Of a stretch of DNA of 64,000 nt, positions 12,362 to 24,326 are shown one piece after another. Each line of letters starts with the position of its first letter. Position 1 is the stretch's first letter. Under the pieces are notes generated by a model. It made no database searches. It saw only the letters and a program-made list of their open reading frames with translations, and was not told the DNA's origin. The DNA comes from Isoetes taiwanensis. Its lineage: Eukaryota; Streptophyta; Lycopodiopsida; Isoetales; Isoetaceae. Location of the stretch: the NCBI GenBank assembly GCA_021234155.1, contig JAJEKV010000041.1, positions 9,441,018-9,505,017 of the forward strand, in the 5' to 3' direction. The position numbers were made by a program, and so were the translations under genes.

Positions 12362-13254
12362 TTGAACTGCCTATTTGAAAACCATCTGAATACTTCAACA
12401 ACGCAAAATGGAACACAGAAGTGTTTCACCTGGTTTTCTTGCAGCAACATCCAAAGTAACAATGCCTGCCATTATACTCTGATTTGGTTTCTAGCTGAAG
12501 TCATTATCTGGGCGAATCTTCTAACTTTCTCCAGTTTGCCCAAGCATAAGTTCTCTCGAAACACAATAAATGGAGATGATATTTGGGAGATAAACATGGG
12601 TGGAAATACGTCAGAGATGTATATGATGTTTATTCAATCAACTCCATGCAACAAAGGCTGCATTTAGACATGCATGTTTTACCTCTTGATTGGCCTTAGC
12701 GTTAGTGAAATCTGAATTGGGCCATTACAGGCCAGCAAAACTGATTCTGCCTGCTAGAAAAGAGGTAAGAACCATGTAAATAATTGAAGAAAAAGGACGT
12801 CCACATACTTCATGCAGCAGTTGTCTCTGCATTATAGCAACTGGACAACAGGAATGGAAAAAAGAAGAAGACCTGTTGGGGATTTGCATTCTAGCAACTT
12901 GCATTAGTAAAAATAAAGGAATATGAGGGTGCATGCATTTAGCAATGGGATAAAGCATTTTGACGGATGACGAAAATGCAATAGGCTACATTAATAGCAA
13001 TTTGTTGGACGCACTCCGCAAGTTATAACAGCAATGCTATTATAACATGTAAAAATCTATAAGTATTCTTAACCTTCTCAATTTCAGAAAAAGCCATATT
13101 GCACAGGAAGCATCATATCATGAACAATTGGGATGACATTTATCAAAACTAAAGCAAGACATTATTGCTTACAATGTAAACGGAGGGTTGCCCTTCATGG
13201 TCAGAGAGTGAAGTGGCTTAAATCATAGTTCAAAGTCATGTTTTGACAGTCAAT
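12362..13254. other. No gene recognised
   Basis: Sequence between the Helitron and the rhamnose synthase relic. Short ORFs on both strands (12362-12667 plus, 12725-12958 minus) have no recognisable motif and no supporting splice structure. Confidence 0.5.
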
Positions 13255-13580
13255 TTAAATTGCTACTTCTAGACAATAGAATACTTGAACAATGTACTGA
13301 ATAGCTACCTCTTGCTCAAGATCAAAAAGCTTGCAGACATCCTTTGCCACATCCAAAACACGCCTCTTCTTCTTGGTACCAATGTTATAAACATGGCCAA
13401 CTTCTCCTTTGTGAAGAACAACATCAAAAGCTTCAAAGAACATCTTCACGTAAAAAGATAACTCCTTACATTGCTTTGCATCTCCATGGATCTAAGAGGT
13501 CTGCCCCTCGCATTGCAAGAAGGATTAGCTTAGGTATCGCCTTCTCGTGAAATTGATTGGGGCCATAAACCCATTCACCA
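13255..13580 (-). pseudogene. RHM: UDP-rhamnose synthase (RHM-type) relic, frameshifted
   Basis: RHM enzymes convert UDP-glucose to UDP-rhamnose in the cytosol; the N-terminal half is a dTDP-glucose 4,6-dehydratase-like domain. Reading the minus strand in turn gives VYGPNQFHEKAIPKLILLA, an IHGD piece, SNVRSYL, then EAFDVVLHKGEVGHVYNIG and RRVLDVAKDVCKLF, in the order of the middle of that domain. The pieces lie in different frames: at least two frameshifts near 13465-13490, one near 13445, and an in-frame stop. After CKLFDLEQE the similarity stops, at a GGTAGC that could be an old splice donor. No N-terminal Rossmann glycine motif or C-terminal reductase half is nearby. It is a dead fragment; retrocopy or broken duplicate cannot be decided. 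Confidence 0.8.
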
Positions 13581-13796
13581 AAGAGGCATAAATCTGGTTG
13601 GGATCACCATTATTTTGCGTAAAACAGATCATTATCTCATCATCTTCGATCGCCATGTCCAGCCATATTTAAACAGTAGGATAAGCCACTTTGCGTGGAT
13701 TTACGACCAAACCCCCAGACCGCCTGTTAGATGGTTTGCACAAACCGCCGCCAACAACAAGGGCGACTGCCAGTTTATAGCCGATAGGGAATTTGG

Positions 13797-13897
13797 AGCA
13801 GTTTTTAGCATATTCCAGATATATACTAGCATATACCCAGAACATGCCAAAAACCCACATAACCAAGGGATTGCCCCCCTAGGGGCAACCCAAAAAT
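13797..13897. repeat. Dispersed repeat with TTGCCCC palindrome, copy 1
   Basis: Shares the order GCATATTCCAG, a TATAT-rich piece, CATGCCA/ATGCCATAAACCCACATAA and TTGCCCCCCTAGGGGCAA (palindrome at 13871-13888) with 19912-20007. The same palindrome class occurs at 42065-42103 and 54901-54917. Confidence 0.7.
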
Positions 13898-14047
13898 TGC
13901 AACAAGACGCCCAACGAATTCATTGAAAAATCTACTTGAAGATGTACGGAACTACATCACTTGGCATGAAGGATATAGGTCTGGCGATCAACATGTTGAG
14001 CTGGGTATTCACTGTTAAATGTAGTAACAGTTAGTTGCAGTACTTAA

Positions 14048-15041
14048 CACTAGAGTTGTCTCAGGGACCTGTTTGGGTTCATCAACCCGTATGGGTCCCT
14101 CAATTACTTCTCCATATTAGGGACTAGTTCTTCATGATACTTATGCGATTTTAAATATGAACACCTGAATTGTAAGACTAACTCGAAGTTGTACCACCAT
14201 ATTCAATGACAAAATAAAATTCTTCACAAGTTTGGCACAATCGCACCTTGAAATACACTCAATTCAATGGTTTTGATGATATGATATAATCCCATGACAC
14301 TCAATATGGAATGCAAATTTCAAAATAACATTAATTTTCTACGAACGCAGCCTACAAATGCTACTCATTTTTCAAATTTCATGTGATTTTATAAAAATTT
14401 GATGTATGAATTATAATTTCAATCCTTGAAAGACCCAGTCAGGTCCCTAAGGAATTTCGGAAAAACAAACATCCAAGGACCATTTCATATCCATGATATT
14501 TGAAATAGAAAAAGAATGTGAAGGTACTATTATTTTTCCATGGAAATAGATACTAAATACTACATGTCTTGCTAAATGGATTTCATTTTTTCAAAAAGTG
14601 GAGTAATACTATGAATTTTCAAAATTTCAAACCTCAGGGGACCTAGCTGGGTCCATAAAGAACTTCTGAACTTCAAACTTTAAGGAATTATTTCTCGAAA
14701 ATTCTACCATAGATTTTTCTAATTCTTCTCATGATAGATTTCTCATATCTTGATTTACAAGATGGAAGAATTAGAATTCCTAGGAAAAATCATATTTGCA
14801 AAATAATGTAAGAAATGTTAAAGACTTTGAGAATAAACTTGACCCCTTTGCATTCGGCTCCACATTATGTTTGGTAATAGAAGCTTTCTATATTTTTCAT
14901 AAATTTTGCCTTATATGTACACTCATGTAGGACAACATATTGTGAGTATGTAGACAAATTCTTTATCTCGGAGCTATAATAGAATTTTAAATAAAGTGTA
15001 CGAATGAACCCATAAGGGTTCATCAAGGGACAACTCTAATG
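14048..15041. mobile_element. ~1 kb TIR element (MITE-like) flanked by TTAA
   Basis: The left end CACTAGAGTTGTC (14048) is matched by CATTAGAGTTGTC read inward from 15041 on the other strand (12 of 13). Both ends are bordered by TTAA (14044-14047 and 15042-15045). Subterminal motifs such as GGGTTCATCAA and GGGTCCC recur near both ends, and GACCCAGTCAGGTCCCTAA and GACCTAGCTGGGTCCATAA lie inside. There is no transposase ORF. The CACTA-type tip suggests CMC, but a 4-base TTAA duplication is piggyBac-like, so the superfamily is left open. Confidence 0.65.
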
Positions 15042-17379
15042 TTAAGATGTTATAAACGATCTAGGTCCTTTTGATCTGGCATTTTATCTTGCATTTGTTC
15101 GTGAAGATGCTACGATTTTATTGAAACTCAAAAGCTAGAGAACAGAAGGACATATAAAATTCTGAGATGTGCACATCCTGTAAGCGCAGAAGCATGTCAT
15201 TTATCAGCATTTAAAAATGTCCATCCTCCCATTACCATATTCAGAAATCCACATTACCACTCTTATTTCTTAAAGATAATGCAGCATGAAGCTCTGGAAA
15301 ACAGAATCTGGTTACAAGTCCATAATGGTCACACTTAGACAGCTTCTTCCAAACAAGAACAAAGAACAATTAAAAATACCGCGTCATTTTGGACCATTCA
15401 AGAGCAAAATATAGCACTGATTATTGCATTACTCTACAGATGGCTTCAATAAAATTTGCTACATGAGAGAGAAACTGCACTGATCTGCAATTGTTAGCAT
15501 TTGCACTTTGTCGTCTCATTTCCAGGTTAAGGAATTAGTTTTTCATTCTAACCACATGTTTGCATGTGGAGATGCCTTTGTTAACGTGATTACCTTATAT
15601 AGTTGGGAAAAAATAATAGTCAAGATTACATAACTTTGTGTTTGCTGAAACTTGAATGATGTGAGCAATACAACATACGTCCGGACCTTTCTACTTTCTT
15701 TTCCTTGCACTACATTTGAGATATCCACACGAAGCAAAAAACATCTCAAGACTACATATGGCATATAACCGGATAGCTTATGAACCATGAGGGTCTAGTG
15801 GACATCCGTCGTTTCCACTTAAGAAGCGATTCGCTTAATTTGGTTTTATATATTTGATAGCTTTGAAAATATGCAATAAAGCATGATCCTGCTCTAAGCC
15901 AAGTGGCAAAATACACATATCAAGGATCATGGCCATGGCTATAGATCATATGGTAGAAGTGTTCAAGTGAAAGCCTATCAAATTATACAAATAATCGAAT
16001 GTATTTTACAACTGTAAAATAGAAATTGAAAGGGTTTAGGTCAACAACAAAAGTTGGAACAATTACAATCATAATTATTCCCAAAGTTTTGAGCTCAACT
16101 GTGTTTGCACCCACCTGAGAACAAGAAAAAACAATGTGCATGAGTCCTGCATTTTGAACTTATCTAGCAGGACTGGTCTTCAAATTCAAACATACGCATA
16201 AAACACAAAGCTTAGGGATTTTTGTATATTGCATATATTCTGAAATGTGAAATACATGTCATCTTTGATATTGTCCCAACATTGTGTATCTCCATTTTCT
16301 CTTCTTAAAAAGGCTGTTATTCATATTGGACGAAAACACATAACCTACACTCTAATGAAATAAAAAATTGCACCTAGCACACATTTCCGTTGCATGAAAG
16401 CCTATCTCCAATGCGACAGAATATTAGTATGGGTATTAGCTAGATCTAACAGCATCTGGAGAAATTAGTGCCCTGCTCAGACATGCTAAAAAAAATTACT
16501 CTAGAACTAAAAATTAGTAGAAATGATAATGAAGAAAAGCTCATCAGATATAGTGGTCAGACATAACATACACTGCTTATACAGATAATATGGTGGAAAT
16601 TGTTGAAGTGATTTGGACACCATTATGCATCACCAACATACCCTTGCATTGCTTCTTGGCTTCCAATTTACCACTAAGAACCTTGGATTGTTGAGCTACT
16701 CCGCAACCCCAATTAAATCGGGAAATAAATGGGTTGCAATTCGAATCAGCAAACTTAGCAAGCATCTCTAAACTGACAGTGGAAGCCATTGGCAATAAGA
16801 ACTGGACATTGCCATCCATCCTAACTGAGACAATGCATATATTTCCACAATTAGTTGAGGAGAATAAAACCATAAACATTTCTCTGATAATGGCTAATTA
16901 TTACAAGCGGTACACATTGCATGTAAATGTCGATTAAAAGCATAAAGTACTTTCGATGTTGTCTTCACTTTCATGCAAGCCTTTTTCGAAACCGGGTGGA
17001 ATCATTTCGCCTTTGCCATGCTCCACATTTTTGCCTTGGAAAATGGGCAAACCCCCTTTGCTCAAGTTGTGCACCTCATTCAATCAAAGATTTTATACTT
17101 TAAATAGAAGAAGCGGGGGGCCTTTAAGCAATCAAACAAAATGGAATCATGGTTTGTCTCTCTAGTTAATCAATCCGAATTATGGCCACGCATGGGAAAC
17201 AATGCAAGGTTTTCCAAGAAACAATAGCTCAGGCGAAGACAGTATCTTTTCTTTGTTGTAATCGAAGTGCAGAGCCGTTCTTCCTGAGGTCTTAAACCAA
17301 AGTCTTACCATAACCTGTGAACCCGAAACAACAAAAGGGTAGAGCAAAATACAGTTGGGTCACGCAAGCACATTGGGAC
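15042..17379. other. No gene recognised
   Basis: AT-rich. Isolated ORFs of 60-100 codons (for example 16577-16879 minus, 100 codons) show no domain or splice context I can name. Confidence 0.5.
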
Positions 17380-19442
17380 TCATCGATCCCTGAAAGGATC
17401 TGCGCCTGCATCTGGTATCACACCTGTGTCTTCTTGTATCTGTATGAACTTATTCTCTAACAGATCTACATAGAATAGAAAGCCTTGATTCTTGGAGTCA
17501 TCCACTGTGAAGTTAAATTTGACAGGGCCTTGCAAGTTGTTATCATGGATATCTATATTTCTATATCTTTGGAATGGTGGGAATTTCGAAGTCAAATGGT
17601 TATGTGAAAGATTTACCGGACTAGCACCCCGAAGTGTCATTCAAGACCCATGCGGTACATTTCCAATGAGTTGGTTCTGCGACAGATCTAGATAATGCAA
17701 GGTGCTAGGTAATGTTGGTATAGTGCCGCTAAGCTTGTTTGATGATATATACAAGCTAGCTAGCCATGTCAAATTGCTAAATGATGCTGGAATACTGCCA
17801 ACTAAAGAATTATTAGAAAGTACTAAAGTGGCCAGATTTGACATAAACCCTTGGTGGCTTGGAATAGTGCCAGATAATTTATTGGACTGAAGATTAAGTA
17901 TGTCCAACTTTTGAAGGTTTCCCACTCTGCGGTATCCGTCCCGACAACTTATTCCCATCGAGGCGCATATAGGTGACATTGCTAAGGCTCCCCAATTCTG
18001 GAGGTATACTGCCACTAAACATGTTATCCAAAATAGAGAACCAATTGAGTTTGTCAAGACTGCCAATGGATCTTGGGATTGCACCTGTGAACATGTTATC
18101 TTCAATTTCCAAATATGTTAACCGATTCAATGCTCCAATAAACTCGAAGCTTGCCGCCAATTTGGGTTCCATATATTTGACGTTTTTGCAGCTTTGTTAA
18201 GTTGTTAAGATCGTAGACTACCTATTAGGTTATTTCAACCAATAATCTCAAAAGTTTCAAGATTGCGGCTTGTTGAAGCTTGGCGGGATTTTTCCAGATA
18301 ATCCCGAACCGCTCAAGCCGAAGGCCAGAGAGGTTATAAAGGTTACCAAGGGTTTGTGGAATTGGACCTGAAAGAGCACCTCCAAGGTCAAGGTATTGAA
18401 GGTATTTTAAATTACCAAGAGCAGGGGGAATGGCACCAACAAAATTGTTTCCCTCAAACTGTAAGCTATGTAGATTAGTCAGCTACCCAGGCTACTTGGT
18501 ATTTTCCATTCAAGTTGTCATTCTCAAGATGAAGCTCTGTCAACCTGAAAAGACCCCCTAGACACTCTGGAATGACACCAGTTAAATGACTGTTTTGGCC
18601 TAGATTTAGATACTCCAATTGTGTCAGACTGCAGAGCTGAATGGGCATTTTACCACCAATATTATTGCGGCTCAAGTCTAGATAAACCAGTTCAGTGAGA
18701 TTTCCTAGCTGTTCAGGAAGTTTTCCATTCAGATTCTATTTGGAAAAATCAAGGTGTTTCAGCTTGGTCATACTTCCCAAACAATGAGGTATAATTCCAG
18801 CTATGTCATTATATGCCAAGGAAAGGTAGTTCAGATTTCTAAGATGGCATATGGATTCTGGAAATGCACCTAACAAATCATGGTTATAGCTCAAATCCAG
18901 GTGCTGAAGCTTGGAAAAGTTGCCAATTTCTACTGGTAAGGTATTGTAAAGCTCGGAATGGCTGAGAAAGTTGAGACAATTCTGCTGGGAAAGATTGGTA
19001 GGGTGAGACACAAGACAGATTCAAGAGCTCTAAGGCTTGGAGAGTAACAAGGTATTGCATTACAGGACAAAAACTGCTGGCTACATTCACCTCCAATGAG
19101 GACCCAGCAAAGGCCATATTCAGGACACTTGACGCTTCCATTGCTGTGCAAGGAAAAACCCAATTCAAGCAAATAGGTAATGAGTATATTAGACAAAATA
19201 ACTAAAGCATTTGAAACTACCTACTTGTTGCAAGTGATTCCTTGCCAGTGACAGCAGTTCCCACCCTTGGTCCATGTTGCGAATGCAATTTGTTTAGAAT
19301 CAAAACCTGACCTGAAGTTCAGAAGAGCATTTTGTTCTTCTTTTGTAGAAGCCCAGTATGGCCCAGCTAAGACGAGAAGTAGAAGGAAAGAAATGCAACA
19401 AAGGGGCAACCTGTAATCACGTAAAAAAAATGACCGTGGCAA
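17380..19442 (-). pseudogene. LRR receptor-like protein gene, broken
   Basis: The minus strand starts at 19442 with a hydrophobic signal peptide (SFLLLLVLAG) and an LRR N-terminal cap ending CCHWQGITC. A likely intron follows (GT at 19224, AG at 19144). Leucine-rich repeats of the plant extracellular type then continue to 17380 (for example LQHLDLSYN, LNYLSLAYNDIAGIIP, LEYLNLGQNSHLTGVIPE, LDILNLQSNKLSGTIPS, LHYLDLSQNQLIGNVP). The frame changes repeatedly: one extra base just after the intron, further shifts around 18930-19140, an in-frame TAG at 18736-18738, and shifts near 18475, 18100-17900 and 17641. Intact proteins of this type sit at the plasma membrane and bind extracellular ligands. 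No transmembrane segment or kinase domain is seen before the stop at 17380. The number of breaks argues against a working gene, though clustered base-call errors are not excluded. Confidence 0.85.
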
Positions 19443-19911
19443 ATGAAAGCCCGAAGTAAGGAAACACGAGTCTAGTTTAGAGCCGTATGGAAGTTTTATC
19501 GCTAGATTGCTTCTCCGCTAGGGAGGTCGTACCTATTCCACCATCGGTCTTTGGAAAACCCATCCTTGCCCTTGTCCTTGCCCAATGCAAAATTTCCGAA
19601 AGCTCTTCTTGCTGCTCATACACCGCAGAATAACGCCATCGCCAGCCCGTTCAAGCCAAACTTTGCTTTCGGCGGATCATTCTATGTGAAAGTGTATATG
19701 GATGGATGGAGTTCCGATTGGGAGGAAGGTGGATCTTAGGACCTATAACAGCTAAGACAAGCTATCTGTTGCGCTGGAAGAGATCTTCAGGCGATTTACA
19801 AGCCATAAGCGTTTTGGAGCTACAGATTTGAACACCAGTTAACCGGTTTCGAGAGGGCCTATCCACCAACAGAAATGACCTGGCATTTACCCCCAATATT
19901 GGGTTTTTAGC

Positions 19912-20007
19912 AGTCATTGGCATATTCCAGGTATATATTGACATATACTTGAAATATGCCATAAACCCACATAAACGAGGGTTTGCCCCCTTAGGGGCAA
20001 CCCAAAA
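19912..20007. repeat. Dispersed repeat with TTGCCCC palindrome, copy 2
   Basis: Counterpart of 13797-13897, with the palindrome TTGCCCCCTTAGGGGCAA at 19983-20000. It overlaps the last codons of the minus-strand gene model at 19991-21216. Confidence 0.7.
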
Positions 20008-21216
20008 ATCGTATAGGCAGGCCCACAGCAAAGAACAGACCAAATCTGTATTTGAACCGTGGATAAGATAAGGATGCCAGAGATGCAGATTCTGCGACCT
20101 GTAAAGTTAGAAGTGCTATATAAGATCTTGTGCTCCATCACTTTATAATACAAAAAATATATGTGCATATATCTCAACATAAAAGTATCAGAAGTATATA
20201 GAGAGTAAATACACCATATATTTAAAAAGCTTATTGCAGATACCATATCCATTTCACCGAGAAAGAAGTTTGTGAGCCAAATATAGAGATGAAAGCCATT
20301 ATATTCTTAAACAACAAAATCTAAAGGACATATTGGAGAATAAGTTTTGGAGATCAAACCACATCAATAGGTTTTGTCCTAGATCTATAATTTCCTTTTG
20401 AAATAAATAATGGACATTGATCTAAATCAGCAGAGCAAAAATCAAGTAGACACAGACTTACTGCTTTATTTGCATGTAAATAAAGATTAGACTCAAGATG
20501 ATTAATCATATGAAGGAGCTTTGAAGAGCGTTGAAGCTTGCCCACCTGGAAAAAACAAAAGAAAAGGAAGGATTTGGGCTTGAGTGACAGGCGAACCATT
20601 GGAACAACTTATGAAAATTAATTTGTGTAGAACTTGCTTTCCACACCTGAATGATCAACCTGTAGTAATCATCAACTTGAAGGAGATTGCCTTTGAACCT
20701 GCAAAAGATCAATCTTGACATAGATTAGAAAGTGGATTGCCCACTTCATACTTTTAAAACAGGGCATATTTTTTAAAATGGAAAGAATAAAAAGTCTTGA
20801 TATAGATCCTCCAATGAAATAGGTCATTACCCCAAGTAATATGGCATAGCTGCCAGATTGGACTTTAGCTAGAGCCTGCAAATTTAGAAGTGCGTGTACA
20901 CGAGAATCTGCAACATCATTGATTTGATTAGATGGGAACATGCATGACCGCAATGACACCAGTCTAGCACAAAATTAGAAAGTCCAAATCTTAGAGCGAT
21001 CTTGAAGCAGCTAGAACGTACCCATTGGAAAACCCTACAGTAAATTAATTCCAGAGAGAAATCTATTTACAAAGACCACTAAGCAAAAGATACAGATTTA
21101 AAACAGGTTCTGATCCTAGAAATATGAATAAAAGATAAAAGATGAATGTCTTCATTGAATAAAACCTTACCCTGTGCATTCTCATCTTCATCTACGACGG
21201 ATTTAGGCAGTAACAT
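19991..21216 (-). CDS. Unrecognised spliced gene model, six exons, ~144 codons
   Basis: Read on the minus strand with GT/AG borders: exon 1 21216-21171 (starts MLLPKSVVDEDENAQG), exon 2 21034-21022 (13 bases, strong GTACGT donor), exon 3 20963-20831 (DSRVHALLNLQALAKVQSG), exon 4 20698-20647 (NLLQVDDYYRLIIQ), exon 5 20545-20462 (GKLQRSSKLLHMINHLESN, strong GTAAGT donor) and exon 6 20098-19991 (VAESASLASL to a TAA). Frames agree across every junction except exon 3 to 4, where a run of four G gives one base too many; this may be a one-base indel or a wrong junction. The product would be a small soluble protein with no signal peptide or membrane segment. I do not recognise the family. The last codons run into a dispersed repeat, so the true 3' end may differ. 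Confidence 0.5.
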
Positions 21217-23947
21217 CTTCCTCCTATAGTGTTGCTTTTCTTTAAAACAAACAAATCACGAACCCTAACCTACAACTCGGAGCTTGAATCTATCTCTAAG
21301 CCGACCTGCAGGCCTAATAAACCTGTAAACATGAAGCACAAAAAGGTCTAAGAAGATTGCTTGAGAAGACTCTTTTGCTTGTTTTACTAAACTGGTCTTG
21401 CATGAATACCTTGGAAGTTAGAAGCATCAAGCAGAAAACGGTCTCCTTCTCGCTTCTCAACCAGGCAAATTGCATCAAATCTGATAGTAATATCCAGCTT
21501 GAGTTATTGTTGATGCAGTTTCTCGCTAGATGCAGCATAGCTGATAGATGAATTGAAACCCCAGAATCATAGAACCATAAACAAATTAAGAAACAAATAC
21601 AGTTACCTCAAAATGTCATAGTTATGGAAGTCGACGGTGGCCGATTAGGTTATGGAAAAAAACAAAGAGTAGTCTCAGATGACTACTGTGGCACCTCACT
21701 TGTCTTCCATGCCGCACAATCGTGGAAGATGTATGCAGAATGTAGAAATCGAAGGGGCAAAATTGGTATGCTCCAGGTAAAGAAAGAGGAAAAATTGAAA
21801 TCGAAGTTGAAAATTTTTCAAATTTTTGGAATATTGGTTTATTTTTCCGGCGGCCAAAAGCCACAAAACCTTAGAGAAATCGCCTAAAAATAAATCAAAA
21901 AATGTTTTCCTCTATGCCGGAAAATCCCAAATTAACAAGATTGATTGATTGATTGATAGAAGTAGGGGGGAGGTTCTAATGGCCATTTGGCTTCGCAAGA
22001 TATGATAATTATGGCATGACAAAGTCTAGCACAATCTAATTGAGCATAGAAAGAACCACATACACTCCTAAACAATAATTTTCAAGAAACATTTTTCATG
22101 GTCCCAACAATCATGCTGAGTGAGCCCTTGGATAGGTCGAGCATGCCATGTTGGCCCAGATTGCTTGGAAAACAACAACATCTAGCTGGGCTTATACCTC
22201 TGCTTCCATGGAACCCCTGCATTTTTCAGGGTATCATACTCCACTGCCACAAAATCCCCTGAGTTTTTAGTATTTTGATCCACATTTAAGAGCCCTAACG
22301 ATTTCCCATTGCTTTTTTTTTTGAAGAACTTCCTTCATATTTAGGAGTTCTAGAGAAGGCAAATCTGTCGCCCCTGCCAGAATCCTCTTGTATAAAAAAC
22401 ATAAAATTTGTGCTAAAAGAAACTATCGAGCCACCTTTCAGGGTATATCATGAGCCGCTTAGTGTAAATTGTTCTTCCAAGCTTTTTATTTGCTAATCCC
22501 TTTAGCTTGAGCGTTTCATCTGCTACGGTAATATTGTCCCAGACCTTGAGCAAAACCTGATTTTCTCCAAATTTTGCGAACAAAAAATTGGCATATGAAA
22601 TGCAGAAAATGCGATAGATACAAATTCATATAATAACAGCCCTGGATCGACCTCTGGCTATGACGGAATGCTTGGGCAAATGCGGCCAAAATTCTCAGTC
22701 AATTTTGACATAAATTGTCCTTTAATCAATGGACAAAATTTAAGCCCCTTTCAAGAATGATTGAGATTCCATGCCCTAAGTTGTGTACTTTCTAGGAAAG
22801 CTCTCGCTGAAATTAGACGACCTGGATTTCGCCTCCCTCTTCAATCCAATGGTTTTGAGATGGGCCTGCATTGCCCCATGCATAACCCATCTATGGGGCC
22901 CCCATGAGTTGGCTACATCTACACCCCTTTTTTTTAACAAATGGCTATGATCAGACTACCCAGGCATGCCCATGAGAATGGGGTGCGGATGGGGGGGCAT
23001 AAGTAACTATCCTAATACCATATCAGAAGTTTAGACTTAGAAGTTTAGACAAGTCCTGGCATTTTTGTTGCCTCACCTCCTCTCTAGAGATTTCATGTAC
23101 TCTCAGTGACCATTCAAGATTTTCACTTATTCTCACTCGTTGTTTTTGTTCTTTAGTTTTCTATTTCAAAAGTCCACGTGACACTTTTCTGTGGAGGAGT
23201 TGTTTGTTGGACTCTAAGGTTCTCACGGAGGATCATCCTTCAACAGCAGCAGGTCCATGACTGCTGGATGCTACACGCACAAAAAAAGAGACAAAATATG
23301 CACAAATGATATGGGAATATATGCATCAAAGGAGGCTCTCCAAATATGAGATCAAACCTGAATACATCTGAAAAGGCTCTGGTCTAACTATAGTTTAGAC
23401 TGCAAATCTGAGCCCTACATCTAGCTAAATCTAAGTCGTACACTTATGCTAACCTAAATATGCTAAGTGTAGTCTGCCGCTATGGACACCTAACATGTGC
23501 ACAATGTTAACCACCAGGCGGTTAACAAATTCCTTAGATGAATTCTCAAAGCCTTGGTAGCTAATCTTTTGCTGCCATGCCTGACTTCCCAAGTGGCATG
23601 GCTAATGCTTTGCTGCTAATTTGTCATTGGATTCTACTCCTTTCACGTGTTGTATGGTTTATTGAGTGCTACTTATAATTTCACTATGAACAATCTTTTC
23701 TGACACTGCAACCGACATAACTTTGTTGTTCTTTATTAGATGTCATACTTCTTTCTTCTGGTATGTAGCCATTGATTTTGTCAAATCCAAACAAGTTCTT
23801 GTGATTACGGAGGCTGCATATTGCAATTGTTTTTTCGAGTGCTCAATACTCCAATCTAAATTTCAATTTGACAATTTCTTCTTCATCTTGCTTGCTCTTT
23901 ATCATTGCTTTTGCAAACGTTATTTCCGCCTCCTATCTTCATCATTA
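21217..23947. other. No gene recognised
   Basis: Likely includes the upstream region of the minus-strand gene model ending at 21216. About 21640-21950 resembles 55250-55585 (see repeat entry there). The rest, including ORFs at 21624-21887 and 23723-23986, has no recognisable product. Confidence 0.5.
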
Positions 23948-24247
23948 GTCATCAGACCACAAGAAGCCTCAACAAAAAATGGATAGAAAGAAATAAAGGA
24001 GACCTCTCTCCCTCAGGATAGGGGGAATCAACCACCCCCTGATATTTTTCGCGAATTTTGAATTTCCTCTTCCCATAATACTAAAAAATAGAGCTAAGTC
24101 ATCAGATCACAAGAAGCCTCAACAAAAAATGGATGGAAAGAAATAAAGGAGACCTCTCTCCCTCAAGATAGGGGGAATCAACCACCCCCTGATATTTTTC
24201 ACGAATTTTGAATTTCCTCTTTCCACAATACTAAAAAATAGTGCTAA
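23948..24247. repeat. 150 bp tandem duplication
   Basis: Units 23948-24097 and 24098-24247 differ at only a few bases, for example CAGACCAC against CAGATCAC and TTTTTCGCG against TTTTTCACG. It ends about 80 bases before a gypsy polyprotein fragment. Confidence 0.95.
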
Positions 24248-24326
24248 TTTGGGTGGACAAATGGACACTAAAAATGAGACACTGTAAGTTGCGGGGACCC
24301 AAGGTGATTATGTCTTTCTGAGAATT

